Below, piece after piece: positions 24,761-34,210 of a DNA stretch of 64,000 nucleotides. The stretch is from assembly GCA_021731815.1 (NCBI GenBank), contig JAKFWO010000034.1, positions 1 through 64,000 of the forward strand, in the 5' to 3' direction. The DNA comes from Hyphomonadaceae bacterium. GTDB taxonomy: Bacteria > Pseudomonadota > Alphaproteobacteria > Caulobacterales > Aquidulcibacteraceae. Numbering within the stretch: position 1 is the stretch's first letter; the number at the start of each line of letters is the position of its first letter. Both the position numbers and the translations under genes were made by a program. The notes beneath the pieces are model-generated. The model was not told where the DNA came from, ran no database searches, and worked only from the letters and a program-made list of their open reading frames with translations.

Positions 24761-26266
24761 TCAAAGCTCCGCAGAGAGGCGCAGGTCAAACGTGAAAATT
24801 GTCACCACTGGCACACCCGGCGGGGACGGCGACTCCAGCGTAAAATCGAAATAGCCGCCAATCTCTGACAAAGATGCACTATCTATTGCACTCAGCCGAA
24901 TAAACGCGACGCGCGGGCGCACGGCGTTGACGGCACCCGGAGCTGAAAAAAACGTTGCGGTGGGCACTGCGCGCATCGGAACCGGCAGTAACACTGATAG
25001 AATGGCAAGGTTGCCTGTGGTTTCTGCCACGGTCCCGGACATTTGCACCGGCTTCTGGAAGTACCGCATACACAGCAATTGCTCGATCGACAGAGGGCGG
25101 AACTCGAAGAATTGTTCCGTGACCGTTCCAGGCGTCAGCATGACTTCGGAAAACGTCGCATTAGTTCCAGCGAGGCGCAATGCGGCGCCCTGATCGAGCG
25201 TCTCCGGCACGATGAATGTTACGCCCCGGCGACCGGAGCCCGGGGGAATGGTTCCTGACACGGATCCCGATCCGCCCTGCGACGCCTCAAGCGTGAAGGA
25301 AACCGGCGCAGCACTGGTTCCGCCAATGCTCACCGTTACGGATTGGCCAGCCAGCCCCCAATGGATATTTTCAACCGCCTGCCGGACTTCACCTGTCAGT
25401 GTGACCACAGGCGGGTTCCCGCCGTGAACGATCAGGTTTGTCCCAACTGAATTGGCGCGCCAGCGGTCCGGTCCAAACTCCCCATTTGCCAGCGCGCCGC
25501 CTGCAAATCTACGCTGATTGACCCGGAAATCGCCATTGATCAGGCGGTTGCGAAATCCGCTGAGCGGGCCGGAGTTCAGGGAGGCGACCTGCACCTGGCT
25601 TGCCACCAGCGCCCCGTCCGCGCGCCGCAGCCGCAAGGCCTCCCGAAACGCCGTGCCATCCACGCTGGTGCGCAGGGTCAGATCATCGTCGCCCACGAGA
25701 CCGATCTCGGCACGCGCCGAAAAGCCGCTTTGCAGCAGCAGTGACAGAACATTGCCCGCGGTCTCCTTGTTGAGGACATAGCGCAAATCGCCAGTACCGC
25801 CCTCGGCACGCATGCGGTTGGTCCATAATGCCGTATTAAGTTTCGCGGAAAAGGGATTGATTTCGTCGGCGCTGGTGCCAATGCCGAGACGCGTGAGATT
25901 CTGCAATTCGAGCGTCGGCCCCGAAAGGGTTCGCCAGCCCGTGCCGTCAAACACCATCAGCAGGGTCTCGTCGCGGATGAACGCGGTGAATCCGGCCTGC
26001 GGCGCAAAGGAACGCCACGCCCCGTCCTCGAACAATGCGAAATCACCAGGCGGGAGCCCTTGCCACACCGGACCGGTTGGGCCGGCCGGCAACAGCCATG
26101 CCTGACCGGCTTGTGGGGACGCCGGCTCAGCGGCAAGGTTACGACTTTCGGCGGTCAGCATGACGAGGCTGTCGAGCCGACGGAGGGCCTCGTTGATCGT
26201 CACATGTTTCTGGGCCTGGGCAGGGGCCAGAAAGGGCAGATCGAGCCGGGGCGAATTATCGGGCAT
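24761..26266 (-). CDS. DUF2793 phage/GTA tail fibre protein
   Basis: About 501 residues from ATG 26266; the open frame runs further upstream but loses sense. Residues 1-110 are a DUF2793 domain (SPRLDLPFLAPAQAQKHVTI, then AWLLPAGPTG and FDGTGWRTL), found in tail proteins of alphaproteobacterial phages and gene transfer agents. The middle resembles tail-fibre shafts, and the C-terminal part starts FRNRLINGDFRVNQR, a block common at the start of receptor-binding regions. Base composition by eye falls towards the 3' part (24760-25560), suggesting a mosaic gene. First gene of the cassette. Confidence 0.8.
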   Translation of the reverse strand: MPDNSPRLDLPFLAPAQAQKHVTINEALRRLDSLVMLTAESRNLAAEPASPQAGQAWLLPAGPTGPVWQGLPPGDFALFEDGAWRSFAPQAGFTAFIRDETLLMVFDGTGWRTLSGPTLELQNLTRLGIGTSADEINPFSAKLNTALWTNRMRAEGGTGDLRYVLNKETAGNVLSLLLQSGFSARAEIGLVGDDDLTLRTSVDGTAFREALRLRRADGALVASQVQVASLNSGPLSGFRNRLINGDFRVNQRRFAGGALANGEFGPDRWRANSVGTNLIVHGGNPPVVTLTGEVRQAVENIHWGLAGQSVTVSIGGTSAAPVSFTLEASQGGSGSVSGTIPPGSGRRGVTFIVPETLDQGAALRLAGTNATFSEVMLTPGTVTEQFFEFRPLSIEQLLCMRYFQKPVQMSGTVAETTGNLAILSVLLPVPMRAVPTATFFSAPGAVNAVRPRVAFIRLSAIDSASLSEIGGYFDFTLESPSPPGVPVVTIFTFDLRLSAEL

Positions 26267-26435
26267 GGATATTCTTTCGCAAGGCGGTCGGGACAAAACC
26301 GGGGCAGGAATTGAACGCCGCCAGTTTCGCCGGAACCGCCGCCGGTCGGATTGTTTCGGTGACGACGCGTTGCGAAGCCGCCAAAAACCCGCCATAGCCC
26401 CACGCAGATTCCACTGAATTGCCGGACAAGAGCCC

Positions 26436-27545
26436 ATGAATACGCCGATGCACCCGCTGGCCGGGGCGGATCTTGCCACGCTCGCGAAGGTGTTTCGGCG
26501 GGGTGGGGCCATCGCGCCCGCGCAACGCCAACGGGCGATGGCGATCTGGGCCGCGGCAATCGGCAGGCTGCCCTTCACGCTTGCCGAATGGCTGTGGTGC
26601 GCGGCGTCTCTTCCGAAGGCCGAAGCCTTGCCAGCCCCGGTGTTCATTCTGGGCCATTGGCGATCGGGCACCACGCATCTCTACCAGATTCTGGTGGAGG
26701 CCGGCTTCGGCTTCGTTCCGCCTGCCGCCACAGGCTTGCCATGGGATTTGCTGTTTCTTGCCCGCCTGACCGAAAAGCAGATCGAAAAAAGATTACCCGC
26801 AAAGCGCTATATCGACAATATTCCGGTCAGGCCCGACAGTCCCCAGGAAGATGAAATCGCGCTCGCCAATATGAGTGAATTATCATTCTATCACGGCATA
26901 TATTTCCCGCGCCGATTGAAGGATTGGATCGGCCAAGGTGTTTTTTTCGATGGGATCGCAGCGCGAGATATCACCAATTGGCAGCGGACTTTCGCCTTTT
27001 TCCTGCGCAAACTTCATGTCCAGCAGGACCGGAAACGGTTGCTGATCAAGAACCCGGTCTATACGGCGCGTGCCGCCATGCTCGCCGAAATGTTTCCGCA
27101 GGCGCGTTTCATTCATATCTACCGGAACCCGTTCGATGTCTTTCTGTCGATGCGGAATTTCTATACAAAGCTCATCGCAGAATTTGCGTTGCAGGATGAT
27201 CACCCCGTCGACATCGACGAAATCATTATTTCGACCTATGACCGGATGATGACGGCAATGATGGCCGATGCCGGCCATTTGCCGGCCGGGCGACTGGCGG
27301 TCCTGCGCTATGAGGATTTCGTCGCCGCCCCAATGGCGCATCTGGCAAATATCTGGGAGCAACTGGATTTTGCCGCCTTGCCCGATATCGGGCCCTTTGC
27401 GCGCCACGCAGAAAAATTCACAGCCTATCTCGACCGCGTGAAATCCTTCGAGAAGAACCGCTTTGTGAAAGATGAGGCGGCCGCGCGATTCGTGTCAGAA
27501 CGGCTCGGCCATTGGTGCGACCGCCTGGGCTATCCGCGGCCTTGA
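26436..27545 (+). CDS. Sulfotransferase family protein
   Basis: A 369-residue PAPS-dependent sulfotransferase-like enzyme. The 5'-phosphosulfate loop is GHWRSGTTHL (73-82), and the 3'-phosphate-binding region is RFIHIYRNPFDVFLS (about 224-238). The overall form fits the sulfotransferase_3 group found in many proteobacteria, whose acceptors (sugars, lipids or peptides) are mostly unknown. Divergent from the phage-like cassette. No PAPS synthesis or polysaccharide genes lie nearby. Confidence 0.85.
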   Translation: MNTPMHPLAGADLATLAKVFRRGGAIAPAQRQRAMAIWAAAIGRLPFTLAEWLWCAASLPKAEALPAPVFILGHWRSGTTHLYQILVEAGFGFVPPAATGLPWDLLFLARLTEKQIEKRLPAKRYIDNIPVRPDSPQEDEIALANMSELSFYHGIYFPRRLKDWIGQGVFFDGIAARDITNWQRTFAFFLRKLHVQQDRKRLLIKNPVYTARAAMLAEMFPQARFIHIYRNPFDVFLSMRNFYTKLIAEFALQDDHPVDIDEIIISTYDRMMTAMMADAGHLPAGRLAVLRYEDFVAAPMAHLANIWEQLDFAALPDIGPFARHAEKFTAYLDRVKSFEKNRFVKDEAAARFVSERLGHWCDRLGYPRP

Positions 27546-27747
27546 AGACGAAGGCACTTTGGACGACGGCCAAAGGATGATGGCATTGTGGTTGAGTAAT
27601 CGCGGTGCCAGGGCCCTCGCGCCAGTGGCCCCGACCTTGACTCAATGCGGGCGTGCTTTATCGTTTTCAGTAAAAGCATGAGCATGACGCCTCTAAAACT
27701 GCACTCTTACGTCTTTTCAGCGAAACCAAGACCGACGCAGGGGAAAC

Positions 27748-28869
27748 ATGGCCATTAATCTTCACCTTCGCCAGCAAATATTTGCGATCGGCATGTGGGT
27801 TGCCTCGCTGGTCTTTGCCGGGTTTCTGATTGGGCTTGGCGGGCTGGTCCTGCGCGATTTGCCGCGCGTCGACCGCTCGGTTCAGATCGAAGCTTTCGTC
27901 GATCCGCAGGCTCTGGACCGCCTGAGACGGGATGAGTCCGCATTGGTCACGCAAAAATCGGCAGTCGAAGGGCAATTGACCCTTGCGGTCGCAGCACGAC
28001 AGGCGGCCGACGGTGCCTATCGGGCGGAAAAAGCGCGCTTCGACAATTGGATCGCCGCGCGGACCGCCACTACCGACCCTGCCCAGGACCCGGAAGTTCT
28101 GGCGCGCACAAGAACCCTCGACGAACTCAAGGCAGCAGAAGAAGCCGCCGATCGGGCCGTTGCCCAGGACCGGGAGCGCCTCGACGCCATCGACCGAGCC
28201 GGGGCGACCAATGAAGGGAAGCGAAACGCGCTCTATGCTGCGGCCCGGCCGGCTTTTGAACGCGCGGAGTTTTTTCGCGAGGCCCGGGTCTTTGGATTTC
28301 GGCTGGCACTCACCTTGCCGCTTCTGGGGCTCGCGGGCTGGCTGCTCTGGCGACGGAAGGGCGATTACTGGCCGCTGACCCGCGGATTCGTAGTGTTCGC
28401 CGCCTATGTCTTCTTCATCGAGCTCATTCCCTATCTGCCCGATTATGGCTGGTATGTGCGCTTTGGCGTGGGTATCGCGCTGACTGCGGTGATCGTGCAT
28501 TTCGCGGCCCGATGGATGCGGGAGCAATCCGCGCTGCGCGCCGAATCCGCACGCGAGCTCAAATCCACGGCACCCGTCACGTCATCCGAAAACGCCCGAA
28601 CGGCCGCAATTCCCTCCAGAACCCCCGCTACCTCAAACGCGCGGGCACCGGGCGGTTCCTATGACGATCTCCTGAAGAGCCTTTCCACCCAATCCTGCCC
28701 GTCTTGCGCGCGACCCTTTGTCAGCGCAAAGGGCGAGCCGGCCGATTTTTGTGCCCATTGCGGTATTCGGCTGTTCGACCACTGCCATCAGTGCGAGACG
28801 CGCAAATTCGCCTTTCTGCACTTTTGTGTGAAATGCGGGTCGCCCGCCGCTCCGACGCCCACACCCTGA
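27748..28869 (+). CDS. Membrane protein with C-terminal double zinc ribbon
   Basis: A 373-residue protein with an N-terminal membrane helix (about 13-35), a periplasmic coiled-coil domain (about 50-165), three membrane helices (about 185-205, 212-232 and 238-258) and a cytoplasmic tail. The tail ends in two zinc ribbons: CPSC with CAHCG, and CHQC with CVKCG (about 318-365). The architecture suggests a membrane-anchored sensor or scaffold; I know no function. ATG 27748 follows CAGGGGAAAC. lipB starts 4 bases after its stop, so they are probably cotranscribed. Confidence 0.65.
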   Translation: MAINLHLRQQIFAIGMWVASLVFAGFLIGLGGLVLRDLPRVDRSVQIEAFVDPQALDRLRRDESALVTQKSAVEGQLTLAVAARQAADGAYRAEKARFDNWIAARTATTDPAQDPEVLARTRTLDELKAAEEAADRAVAQDRERLDAIDRAGATNEGKRNALYAAARPAFERAEFFREARVFGFRLALTLPLLGLAGWLLWRRKGDYWPLTRGFVVFAAYVFFIELIPYLPDYGWYVRFGVGIALTAVIVHFAARWMREQSALRAESARELKSTAPVTSSENARTAAIPSRTPATSNARAPGGSYDDLLKSLSTQSCPSCARPFVSAKGEPADFCAHCGIRLFDHCHQCETRKFAFLHFCVKCGSPAAPTPTP

Positions 28870-28872
28870 ATC

Positions 28873-29583
28873 ATGGCGGACGCATCCACCGCTTGCACTG
28901 TCAATTCGTTACTCTACCGCACCGAGCCGGTGGAATGGCGCGTGTCGCCCGGCCTTGTTCCCTATGACGAAGCCGCAGCCGGGATGGAAGCCCGGGTCGA
29001 GGCCATTCTGGCGGGAGAAGCCAGCGAACTGGTCTGGTTGCTGGAGCATCCGCCGCTTTATACCGCCGGGATCAGCGCAAGGCGCGAGGACCTGCTCGAT
29101 CCCGGACGCTTTCCGGTGTTCGATACACGGCGCGGCGGGCAATATACCTATCACGGGCCGGGCCAGCGCGTGGTCTATCTCATGCTCGATTTACGGGCGC
29201 GTGGCCGCGATATACGCTGCTTCGTGGCGGGGCTGGAGAACTGGCTGATCGATTCGCTGGCGGAACTCGGGGTCGAGGCCGGACGCCGGCCAGGCCGCGT
29301 CGGGCTGTGGGTGGCGGGCGAGTCAGGCGGAACCACGACCGAGCGCAAGATCGCCGCCATCGGCGTTCGGGTGAAGCGGTTCGTCACCTGCCACGGGATT
29401 GCGCTCAATGTGGTGCCAGACCTCTCCCATTTCGCCGGAATCGTGCCCTGCGGAATCTCCGAACACGGGGTGACGAGCCTCGCGGAACTGGGGGCTTCCC
29501 ACGATATGGCACTGGTTGATCGGACTCTGGCAGCGACCTTTGCCCGCCATTTCGGCCCCACGGGAATCGCGCTCTTTCCTTGA
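28873..29583 (+). CDS. lipB: Lipoyl(octanoyl) transferase
   Basis: Transfers octanoate from acyl carrier protein to lipoate-dependent apoenzymes, the first step of lipoate assembly. All blocks are present in 236 residues: [16 protein letters not shown], the [21 protein letters not shown] region, a lysine in [13 protein letters not shown] (near 158) and the catalytic cysteine in [14 protein letters not shown] (near 193). ATG 28873 lies 4 bases after the zinc-ribbon gene. LipA is not in the window. Confidence 0.96.
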   Translation: MADASTACTVNSLLYRTEPVEWRVSPGLVPYDEAAAGMEARVEAILAGEASELVWLLEHPPLYTAGISARREDLLDPGRFPVFDTRRGGQYTYHGPGQRVVYLMLDLRARGRDIRCFVAGLENWLIDSLAELGVEAGRRPGRVGLWVAGESGGTTTERKIAAIGVRVKRFVTCHGIALNVVPDLSHFAGIVPCGISEHGVTSLAELGASHDMALVDRTLAATFARHFGPTGIALFP

Positions 29584-29757
29584 AGACGAGTGGCCTTCAG
29601 AGCGATTGGCAAGGGGGATGACGGCTGCAGCCGCCCCCCGCCCCACAGCAAAACCTGTCACCGGCGGCGTTGAACAGCAATTGCGACATTTTCGCAACGC
29701 CTTGAAACTCCGACCACACGAACCGATGGCGTGTGTTGACAGGCCTGTGACAGGCGC

Positions 29758-29986
29758 ATGAAGCGGGATCAGCACCGTATTGATGGGCGCGGCCCTGTTC
29801 ATGTGTGCCGGCACAGCCATGGCGCAGGACGCCGCCAGCGACCAGGCCGAAGAAGAAACGGAACTGGTGGTCACCGGCTCGCGGATCAAGCAGCCAAATG
29901 CATTCTCCAATAGTCCGATTGCGCAAGTGTCGGCAGAGACACTGGACTTCGCCGGCCTCGTCAATGTGGAAGCCGTATTGAACCAG
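29758..29986 (+). pseudogene. TonB-dependent receptor remnant: frameshifted leader and truncated plug
   Basis: From 29780 the frame reads LMGAALFMCAGTAMAQ, a signal peptide, then ELVVTGSRIKQPNAFSNSP and TLDFAGLVNVEAVLNQ, the start of the plug domain of an outer-membrane receptor. The coding sense stops at 29986, where the 164-bp palindromic repeat begins. The rest of the plug and the whole barrel are missing. Removing one G from GGG at 29763-29765 joins an upstream ATG (29758) in frame to give MKRISTVLMGAALF, so the leader also appears frameshifted. The fragment is therefore non-functional. Confidence 0.8.
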
Positions 29987-30312
29987 TGGTTCGATTCAGA
30001 CATTTGCATCCCGCCTCCCCGAGACGATCGGCAAATGTCTGAATCATCAGAACCACTGGCAAGGTGTTGATTCGAGTGGAGCTGTTGAATTTGACATTTG
30101 AGCAGGCGCTTCGGGTGAGCGGGACTCAAATGTCAAATTCGCTCCACTAATGGTTCGATTCAGACATTTGCATCCCGCCTCCCCGAGACGTTCGGCAAAT
30201 GTCTGAATCATCAGAACCACTGGCAAGGTGTTGATTCGAGTGGAGCTGTTGAATTTGACATTTGTGCAGGCGCTTCGGGTGAGCGGGACTCAAATGTCAA
30301 ATTCGCTCCACC
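29987..30312. repeat. 164-bp tandem duplication of paired imperfect palindromes
   Basis: Two copies (29987-30150 and 30151-30312) differ at a few positions. Each holds two hairpin elements. Element A has arms attcagacatttgc and gcaaatgtctgaat. Element B has arms gaatttgacatttg and caaatgtcaaattc. Both share the core GACATTTG and have 23-26 base spacers. Outer bases extend the pairing (tggttc / gaacca; agtggagc / gctccact). A further B-type element occurs at 41261-41315, so this is a dispersed REP-like repeat. Confidence 0.93.
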
Positions 30313-30379
30313 AGGCAGCTTGCCTTGCATGCAGGCTCGCGCTAGGATCAGCGTTTCACCCTCATCGGAGAATGCCTGA

Positions 30380-30730
30380 ATGGCGCGGGTTACCGTCGAA
30401 GATTGTATCGAAAGAGTCCCCAACCGGTTTGCGCTGGTCATTCTCGCCTCGCACCGGGCGCGGGCGATTTCGGCTGGCGGCGCGCCCTTGGTCGATCGCG
30501 ACAATGACAAGGATCCGGTGGTCGCCTTGCGCGAGATCGCCGATCGCGCCGTCGGGGTCGATGATTTGCGCGACAGCTTCATTACCTCGCTCCAGGAAGT
30601 GAAGCCCACCGCCGATGCGGATGAAAAGGCCGATCTGCTGGCACTCCAGGCCCCGGTCGCGGTGACCGAGGATCAGGTGCTCGCCGCATTACAGGCCGAA
30701 CAACAGGCCCAGCGCGAAGACCGGTTCTGA
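30380..30730 (+). CDS. rpoZ: RNA polymerase omega subunit
   Basis: A 116-residue omega subunit with the conserved N-terminus [20 protein letters not shown] and the HRARAIS helix. It aids assembly of beta-prime and, in E. coli, forms part of ppGpp site 1. It is followed after 3 bases by the (p)ppGpp synthetase/hydrolase gene, a pairing widespread in proteobacteria. The C-terminal tail is long and Ala/Gln-rich. Confidence 0.96.
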   Translation: MARVTVEDCIERVPNRFALVILASHRARAISAGGAPLVDRDNDKDPVVALREIADRAVGVDDLRDSFITSLQEVKPTADADEKADLLALQAPVAVTEDQVLAALQAEQQAQREDRF

Positions 30731-30733
30731 GCC

Positions 30734-33205
30734 ATGGACGGCAGGGCGGAGCTCGCAGCGCGCATCCCGCCGGAAATCTCTCCGCTCAAGCCGCCGGTCG
30801 TGGGGGCGCTTCGCGGGCAGAATGGTGGTGCGCCGGTTCCGGGTTCTCCGGATGCGATTGCGCCCTCTGCCGCGGCCCCACACGGTGCTGCGTCGTCGGA
30901 AGCGCCCGGGAATTCCCCGCTCAAAAGCCCCGAAATGGAGCCCGCGCCCGGGCACTCTCCGCCAACGCGGCCCAGTGGCAAGGCGCGGGTGCTGCGTCAA
31001 TATGAATTGCTCGAGCGGATCAAGGCCTATGATCCGGGCGTGGATGAAGCACTCGTCAACCGCGCTTATGTGTTTGCCGTCAAGGCCCATGGCGCGCAGA
31101 CCCGCTATTCCGGCGACCCCTATTTTGCCCATCCCATTCAGGTAGCAGGGATTCTCACCGATCTGCGCCTTGATGCCGCCAGTATCGTATCGGGCCTGCT
31201 CCACGACGTGCTGGAAGACACGGACGCGACCGAACAGGATATCCGGGTCCAGTTTGGCGTCGATGTCGCGCGGATTGTCGAGGGCGTTACCAAGCTATCG
31301 CAAATCCCGCTTGTCACTGAAGAGGAAAAACAGGCCGAGAATTTACGTAAATTCTTTATGGCCACGTCGAACGATATCCGCGTATTGCTGGTCAAGCTTG
31401 CCGATCGGCTCCACAATATGCGGACCCTTGAATTTCACCCGAAAGCCCGGTCGCGGGCCCGCATCGCGCGCGAAACGCTGGAAATCTACGCGCCGCTCGC
31501 GCGCATGATCGGCCTCTATACCATCGCCGGCGAAATGGAAGACCTTGGCTTCGCCACGCTCAACCCGGCGGCGCGCGAGACAATCCTCGGCCGGATCGCG
31601 GATATGCGCGCGCGCCACAAGGAAAATGTGGCATTGTTATCCGCCGAGGTCGCACGCAAGCTCGAGGAAGCGGGCGTCGAATGCGAGATTTTTGGCCGCG
31701 AGAAAAAGCCCTATTCCATCTGGCGAAAGCTCGAACGCAAGGGCATTTCCTTCGAGGATCTGGCCGATGTCTACGCCTTCCGGGTTCTCGTGAATGTGCC
31801 CGATGATTGCTATCGCGCGCTCGGGATCATTCACCGGGCATGGCGCTGCATTCCTGAACGTTTTCACGATTTCATCTCGGTGCCCAAGCCCAATGGCTAT
31901 CGTTCGCTGCATACGACGATCGTGGGGGCAGGCAATGCGCGGGTCGAATTGCAGATCCGCACGCGCGAAATGGAACAGGTCGCCGAATATGGCCTTGCCG
32001 CCCATTGGCGCTACAAGGAAAAGCGCTATGCCGGTGACGACCATGCCGCCGAAACTTCCGGGCAGGATCCGGTCGCGGGCATCGCCAGCCTGATCGCCAT
32101 TCTCGAGGATGGCGGCGACGCCAGGGAATTCCTCGAAAACGCCAAATTGCAACTCTATCAGGGTCAGGTCTTCGCTTTCACGCCGAAAGGCCGGCTGATC
32201 GAATTGCCGCGCGGGGCGACCCCTCTGGATTTTGCCTATCACGTCCATACGGATCTGGGCGATCGCTGTGCGCGCGCGCGCGTCAACGGTGCGGAGCGTC
32301 CCCTGCGCACACCGCTCAAAAACGGTGATGTGGTAGAAATCCTCGCCGCGACCGAACCTTTGATTCATGCCGACTGGCCATCGCTTGCCATGACCGGACG
32401 GGCGCGCTCGGCGATCAAGCGGCTCATCCGCAGCAACCGGACCCAGCAATTCGATCGCACCGGCCGAAAACTGGCCGAGCATGCCTTTCATCAATTCGGC
32501 CGGTCGATCGACGACATCGCCTTTGCCGATTCATTGGCGCGCCTCGGCTTTGCCGACGAATCCGCCTTGTTTCAGGCAATTGGGGAAGGAAAATTGCCGG
32601 CCGTCGATCTCGTTGAATCGGTCTTTCCGGGCCTCACCCAGGAGATGCGGCGCGAAGCCGCACGTACCCGCATCTCGGGGCGGCGCATCGGGCTCTATGT
32701 GGTGGGCGAAGGACTTGCGCCCGGCGGAAGCCTCACGCTCGCGCCCTGCTGTACGCCCGTGCCGGGCGATCGCATCGTGGGCGTCATGACGCCGGGCCAG
32801 GGCCTCTTTATTCACTCCATTGGCTGCCATCGCCTGGCTACGGCCGAAGAATGGTCGTGGATCGACCTCCATTGGACGCCCGAGGCCGAGACTGACGGAC
32901 TGGCGATCGCACGTGTGCTGGTCTCGGCCGAAAACAGTCCTGGTGTTTTGGCGCGGCTCTGCGCCTATACCGCCGATGCGCATGGCAATATCGACAATGT
33001 CCGCGTCACCCGCCGGGCGCTCGACGCCTTCGACATCCTGTTCGATATCGAAGTGACGAGTGCCCGCGCACTGACGCAAATCCTTGTGGCCATGCGCGCC
33101 GATCGCGCGATCTTGAGCGCCGACCGCCTGCGCGGCCAGTTCGAGCCCGAAGACGACCCGGGCTCCCCTCCACTGCGTCCGATACTTCCGCCATCGAACG
33201 GTTAA
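30734..33205 (+). CDS. rsh: Bifunctional (p)ppGpp synthetase/hydrolase (Rsh)
   Basis: A RelA/SpoT homologue that makes and degrades (p)ppGpp, 823 residues from ATG 30734. Hydrolase residues are intact: H in YFAHPIQVAGI, HD in LLHDVLEDT (near 157) and D in LADRLHNMRTL (near 222). The synthetase domain contains YRSLHTTIVG (near 389), followed by TGS (VFAFTPKGRLIELPRGATP) and a C-terminal ACT domain (about 730-800). The first 85 residues are Pro/Ala-rich and atypical. GTG 30989, preceded by AAGG, would give a 738-residue protein of the usual alphaproteobacterial length, so the start is open. Confidence 0.95.
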   Translation: MDGRAELAARIPPEISPLKPPVVGALRGQNGGAPVPGSPDAIAPSAAAPHGAASSEAPGNSPLKSPEMEPAPGHSPPTRPSGKARVLRQYELLERIKAYDPGVDEALVNRAYVFAVKAHGAQTRYSGDPYFAHPIQVAGILTDLRLDAASIVSGLLHDVLEDTDATEQDIRVQFGVDVARIVEGVTKLSQIPLVTEEEKQAENLRKFFMATSNDIRVLLVKLADRLHNMRTLEFHPKARSRARIARETLEIYAPLARMIGLYTIAGEMEDLGFATLNPAARETILGRIADMRARHKENVALLSAEVARKLEEAGVECEIFGREKKPYSIWRKLERKGISFEDLADVYAFRVLVNVPDDCYRALGIIHRAWRCIPERFHDFISVPKPNGYRSLHTTIVGAGNARVELQIRTREMEQVAEYGLAAHWRYKEKRYAGDDHAAETSGQDPVAGIASLIAILEDGGDAREFLENAKLQLYQGQVFAFTPKGRLIELPRGATPLDFAYHVHTDLGDRCARARVNGAERPLRTPLKNGDVVEILAATEPLIHADWPSLAMTGRARSAIKRLIRSNRTQQFDRTGRKLAEHAFHQFGRSIDDIAFADSLARLGFADESALFQAIGEGKLPAVDLVESVFPGLTQEMRREAARTRISGRRIGLYVVGEGLAPGGSLTLAPCCTPVPGDRIVGVMTPGQGLFIHSIGCHRLATAEEWSWIDLHWTPEAETDGLAIARVLVSAENSPGVLARLCAYTADAHGNIDNVRVTRRALDAFDILFDIEVTSARALTQILVAMRADRAILSADRLRGQFEPEDDPGSPPLRPILPPSNG

Positions 33206-33346
33206 TCATTGGTCGCTTGATCCTGGGCCGGTGTCACCTGCCTGAACTGGCCGCTGGCCGCAAGAACCGGGCAGGCCGCGCAGGCGGAATCCGGTTCACA
33301 CCCCGGTACTCGGCCAATCTGCTCGCATCGGCTCCCCATGCCACGC

Positions 33347-33883
33347 TCAGCGCGGGGCGAGCACCATGATCATCTGCTTGCCCTCGAGTCGGGGCTCAAG
33401 CTCCACCTTCGCCACGCCGTCGAATTGCTTGCGCACGCGGTCGAGAACATCCATTCCCAGATGCGGATGCGCCATTTCGCGGCCCCGGAAGCGCAAGGTC
33501 AGCTTGACCTTGTCGCCTTCCTCGAAAAACCCGTTCATGGCGCGGGTCTTCACGTCGAGATCGTGATCGTCAATGCCCGGCCGGAGCTTGATTTCCTTGA
33601 TCTCCACCACTTTCTGGTTCTTTCGCGCTTCGGCCTTGCGCTTCTGTTCCTGATATTTGTATTTCCCGAAATCCATCACCTTGACGACGGGCGGCTGGGA
33701 ATTCGGTGCGACCTCGACGAGGTCGAGGCCTGCTTCCTGGGCTGCCTCCAAAGCAGCGGAAATCGGCATTTCGCCCTGTTTCTCGCCGTTTTCGTCGATG
33801 AGCAACACGCGGGGAACTTTGATCTCTTCATTGATCCGTGGCCCGTCTTTCGGCGCGGGCGGAGCGGCGAGGGGTCTGCGCAA
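33347..33883 (-). CDS. infC: Translation initiation factor IF-3
   Basis: A 178-residue IF-3 with N-domain ([19 protein letters not shown]), linker ([19 protein letters not shown]) and C-domain ([19 protein letters not shown]). The reading frame starts with TTG at 33883, and AGGAG lies 12 bases upstream; no ATG or GTG is available. The N-terminus [19 protein letters not shown] lines up with rhizobial IF-3. A rare start codon is known for infC in other bacteria, where it lets IF-3 repress its own translation. It is separate from rpmI-rplT. Confidence 0.96.
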   Translation of the reverse strand: MRRPLAAPPAPKDGPRINEEIKVPRVLLIDENGEKQGEMPISAALEAAQEAGLDLVEVAPNSQPPVVKVMDFGKYKYQEQKRKAEARKNQKVVEIKEIKLRPGIDDHDLDVKTRAMNGFFEEGDKVKLTLRFRGREMAHPHLGMDVLDRVRKQFDGVAKVELEPRLEGKQMIMVLAPR

Positions 33884-34210
33884 GGTTCGATTTGTCTCCT
33901 GTCAGGGGCCAATCATCGTGGCCCAAGCGCCCGATATTGCCTTGAATGTAACGAAATCATCGCTCCGGAAAAAATTGGCGACCAGAAACCGGTCAACCAA
34001 TCCGCCTCCGAATCCTCTGATACGGAACGCCGGCGCGCCAAAGCCCGTCAGGGCATACACGACCGGCGAAAAATCTCCCGGATATTTCTGCGGCAGATTC
34101 GTCAGCTCCCGACTATGCCGGAAGCGCCTGCGCTATTCAAGCGGCGAGGCGCGTCACCAAAAACACGGGCACTTCCGGGATATTGGCAGACCAGTTCCCC
34201 GGAAGACATG
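33884..34210. other. Leader region upstream of infC
   Basis: About 330 bases between the MerR-type gene stop and the infC start, both on the minus strand. I see no gene with a recognisable product and no strong terminator. It should hold the infC promoter and leader. Confidence 0.4.

Larger units (their letters stand above)
23323..26266 (-). mobile_element. Phage- or GTA-like cassette: tail fibre, assembly factor, endolysin, holin
   Basis: Four tightly packed minus-strand genes in the order DUF2793 tail protein, tail-assembly-like protein, M15 peptidase and 3TM holin, with a 3-base gap, then overlaps of 4 and 52 bases. No terminase, capsid, integrase or attachment site lies nearby. The set is complete for host recognition and lysis, which resembles the detached tail-fibre and lysis genes of gene transfer agents more than a random prophage scar. 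The frames are intact. Whether it serves a GTA, a tailocin or a cryptic prophage is not visible from the window. Confidence 0.65.
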
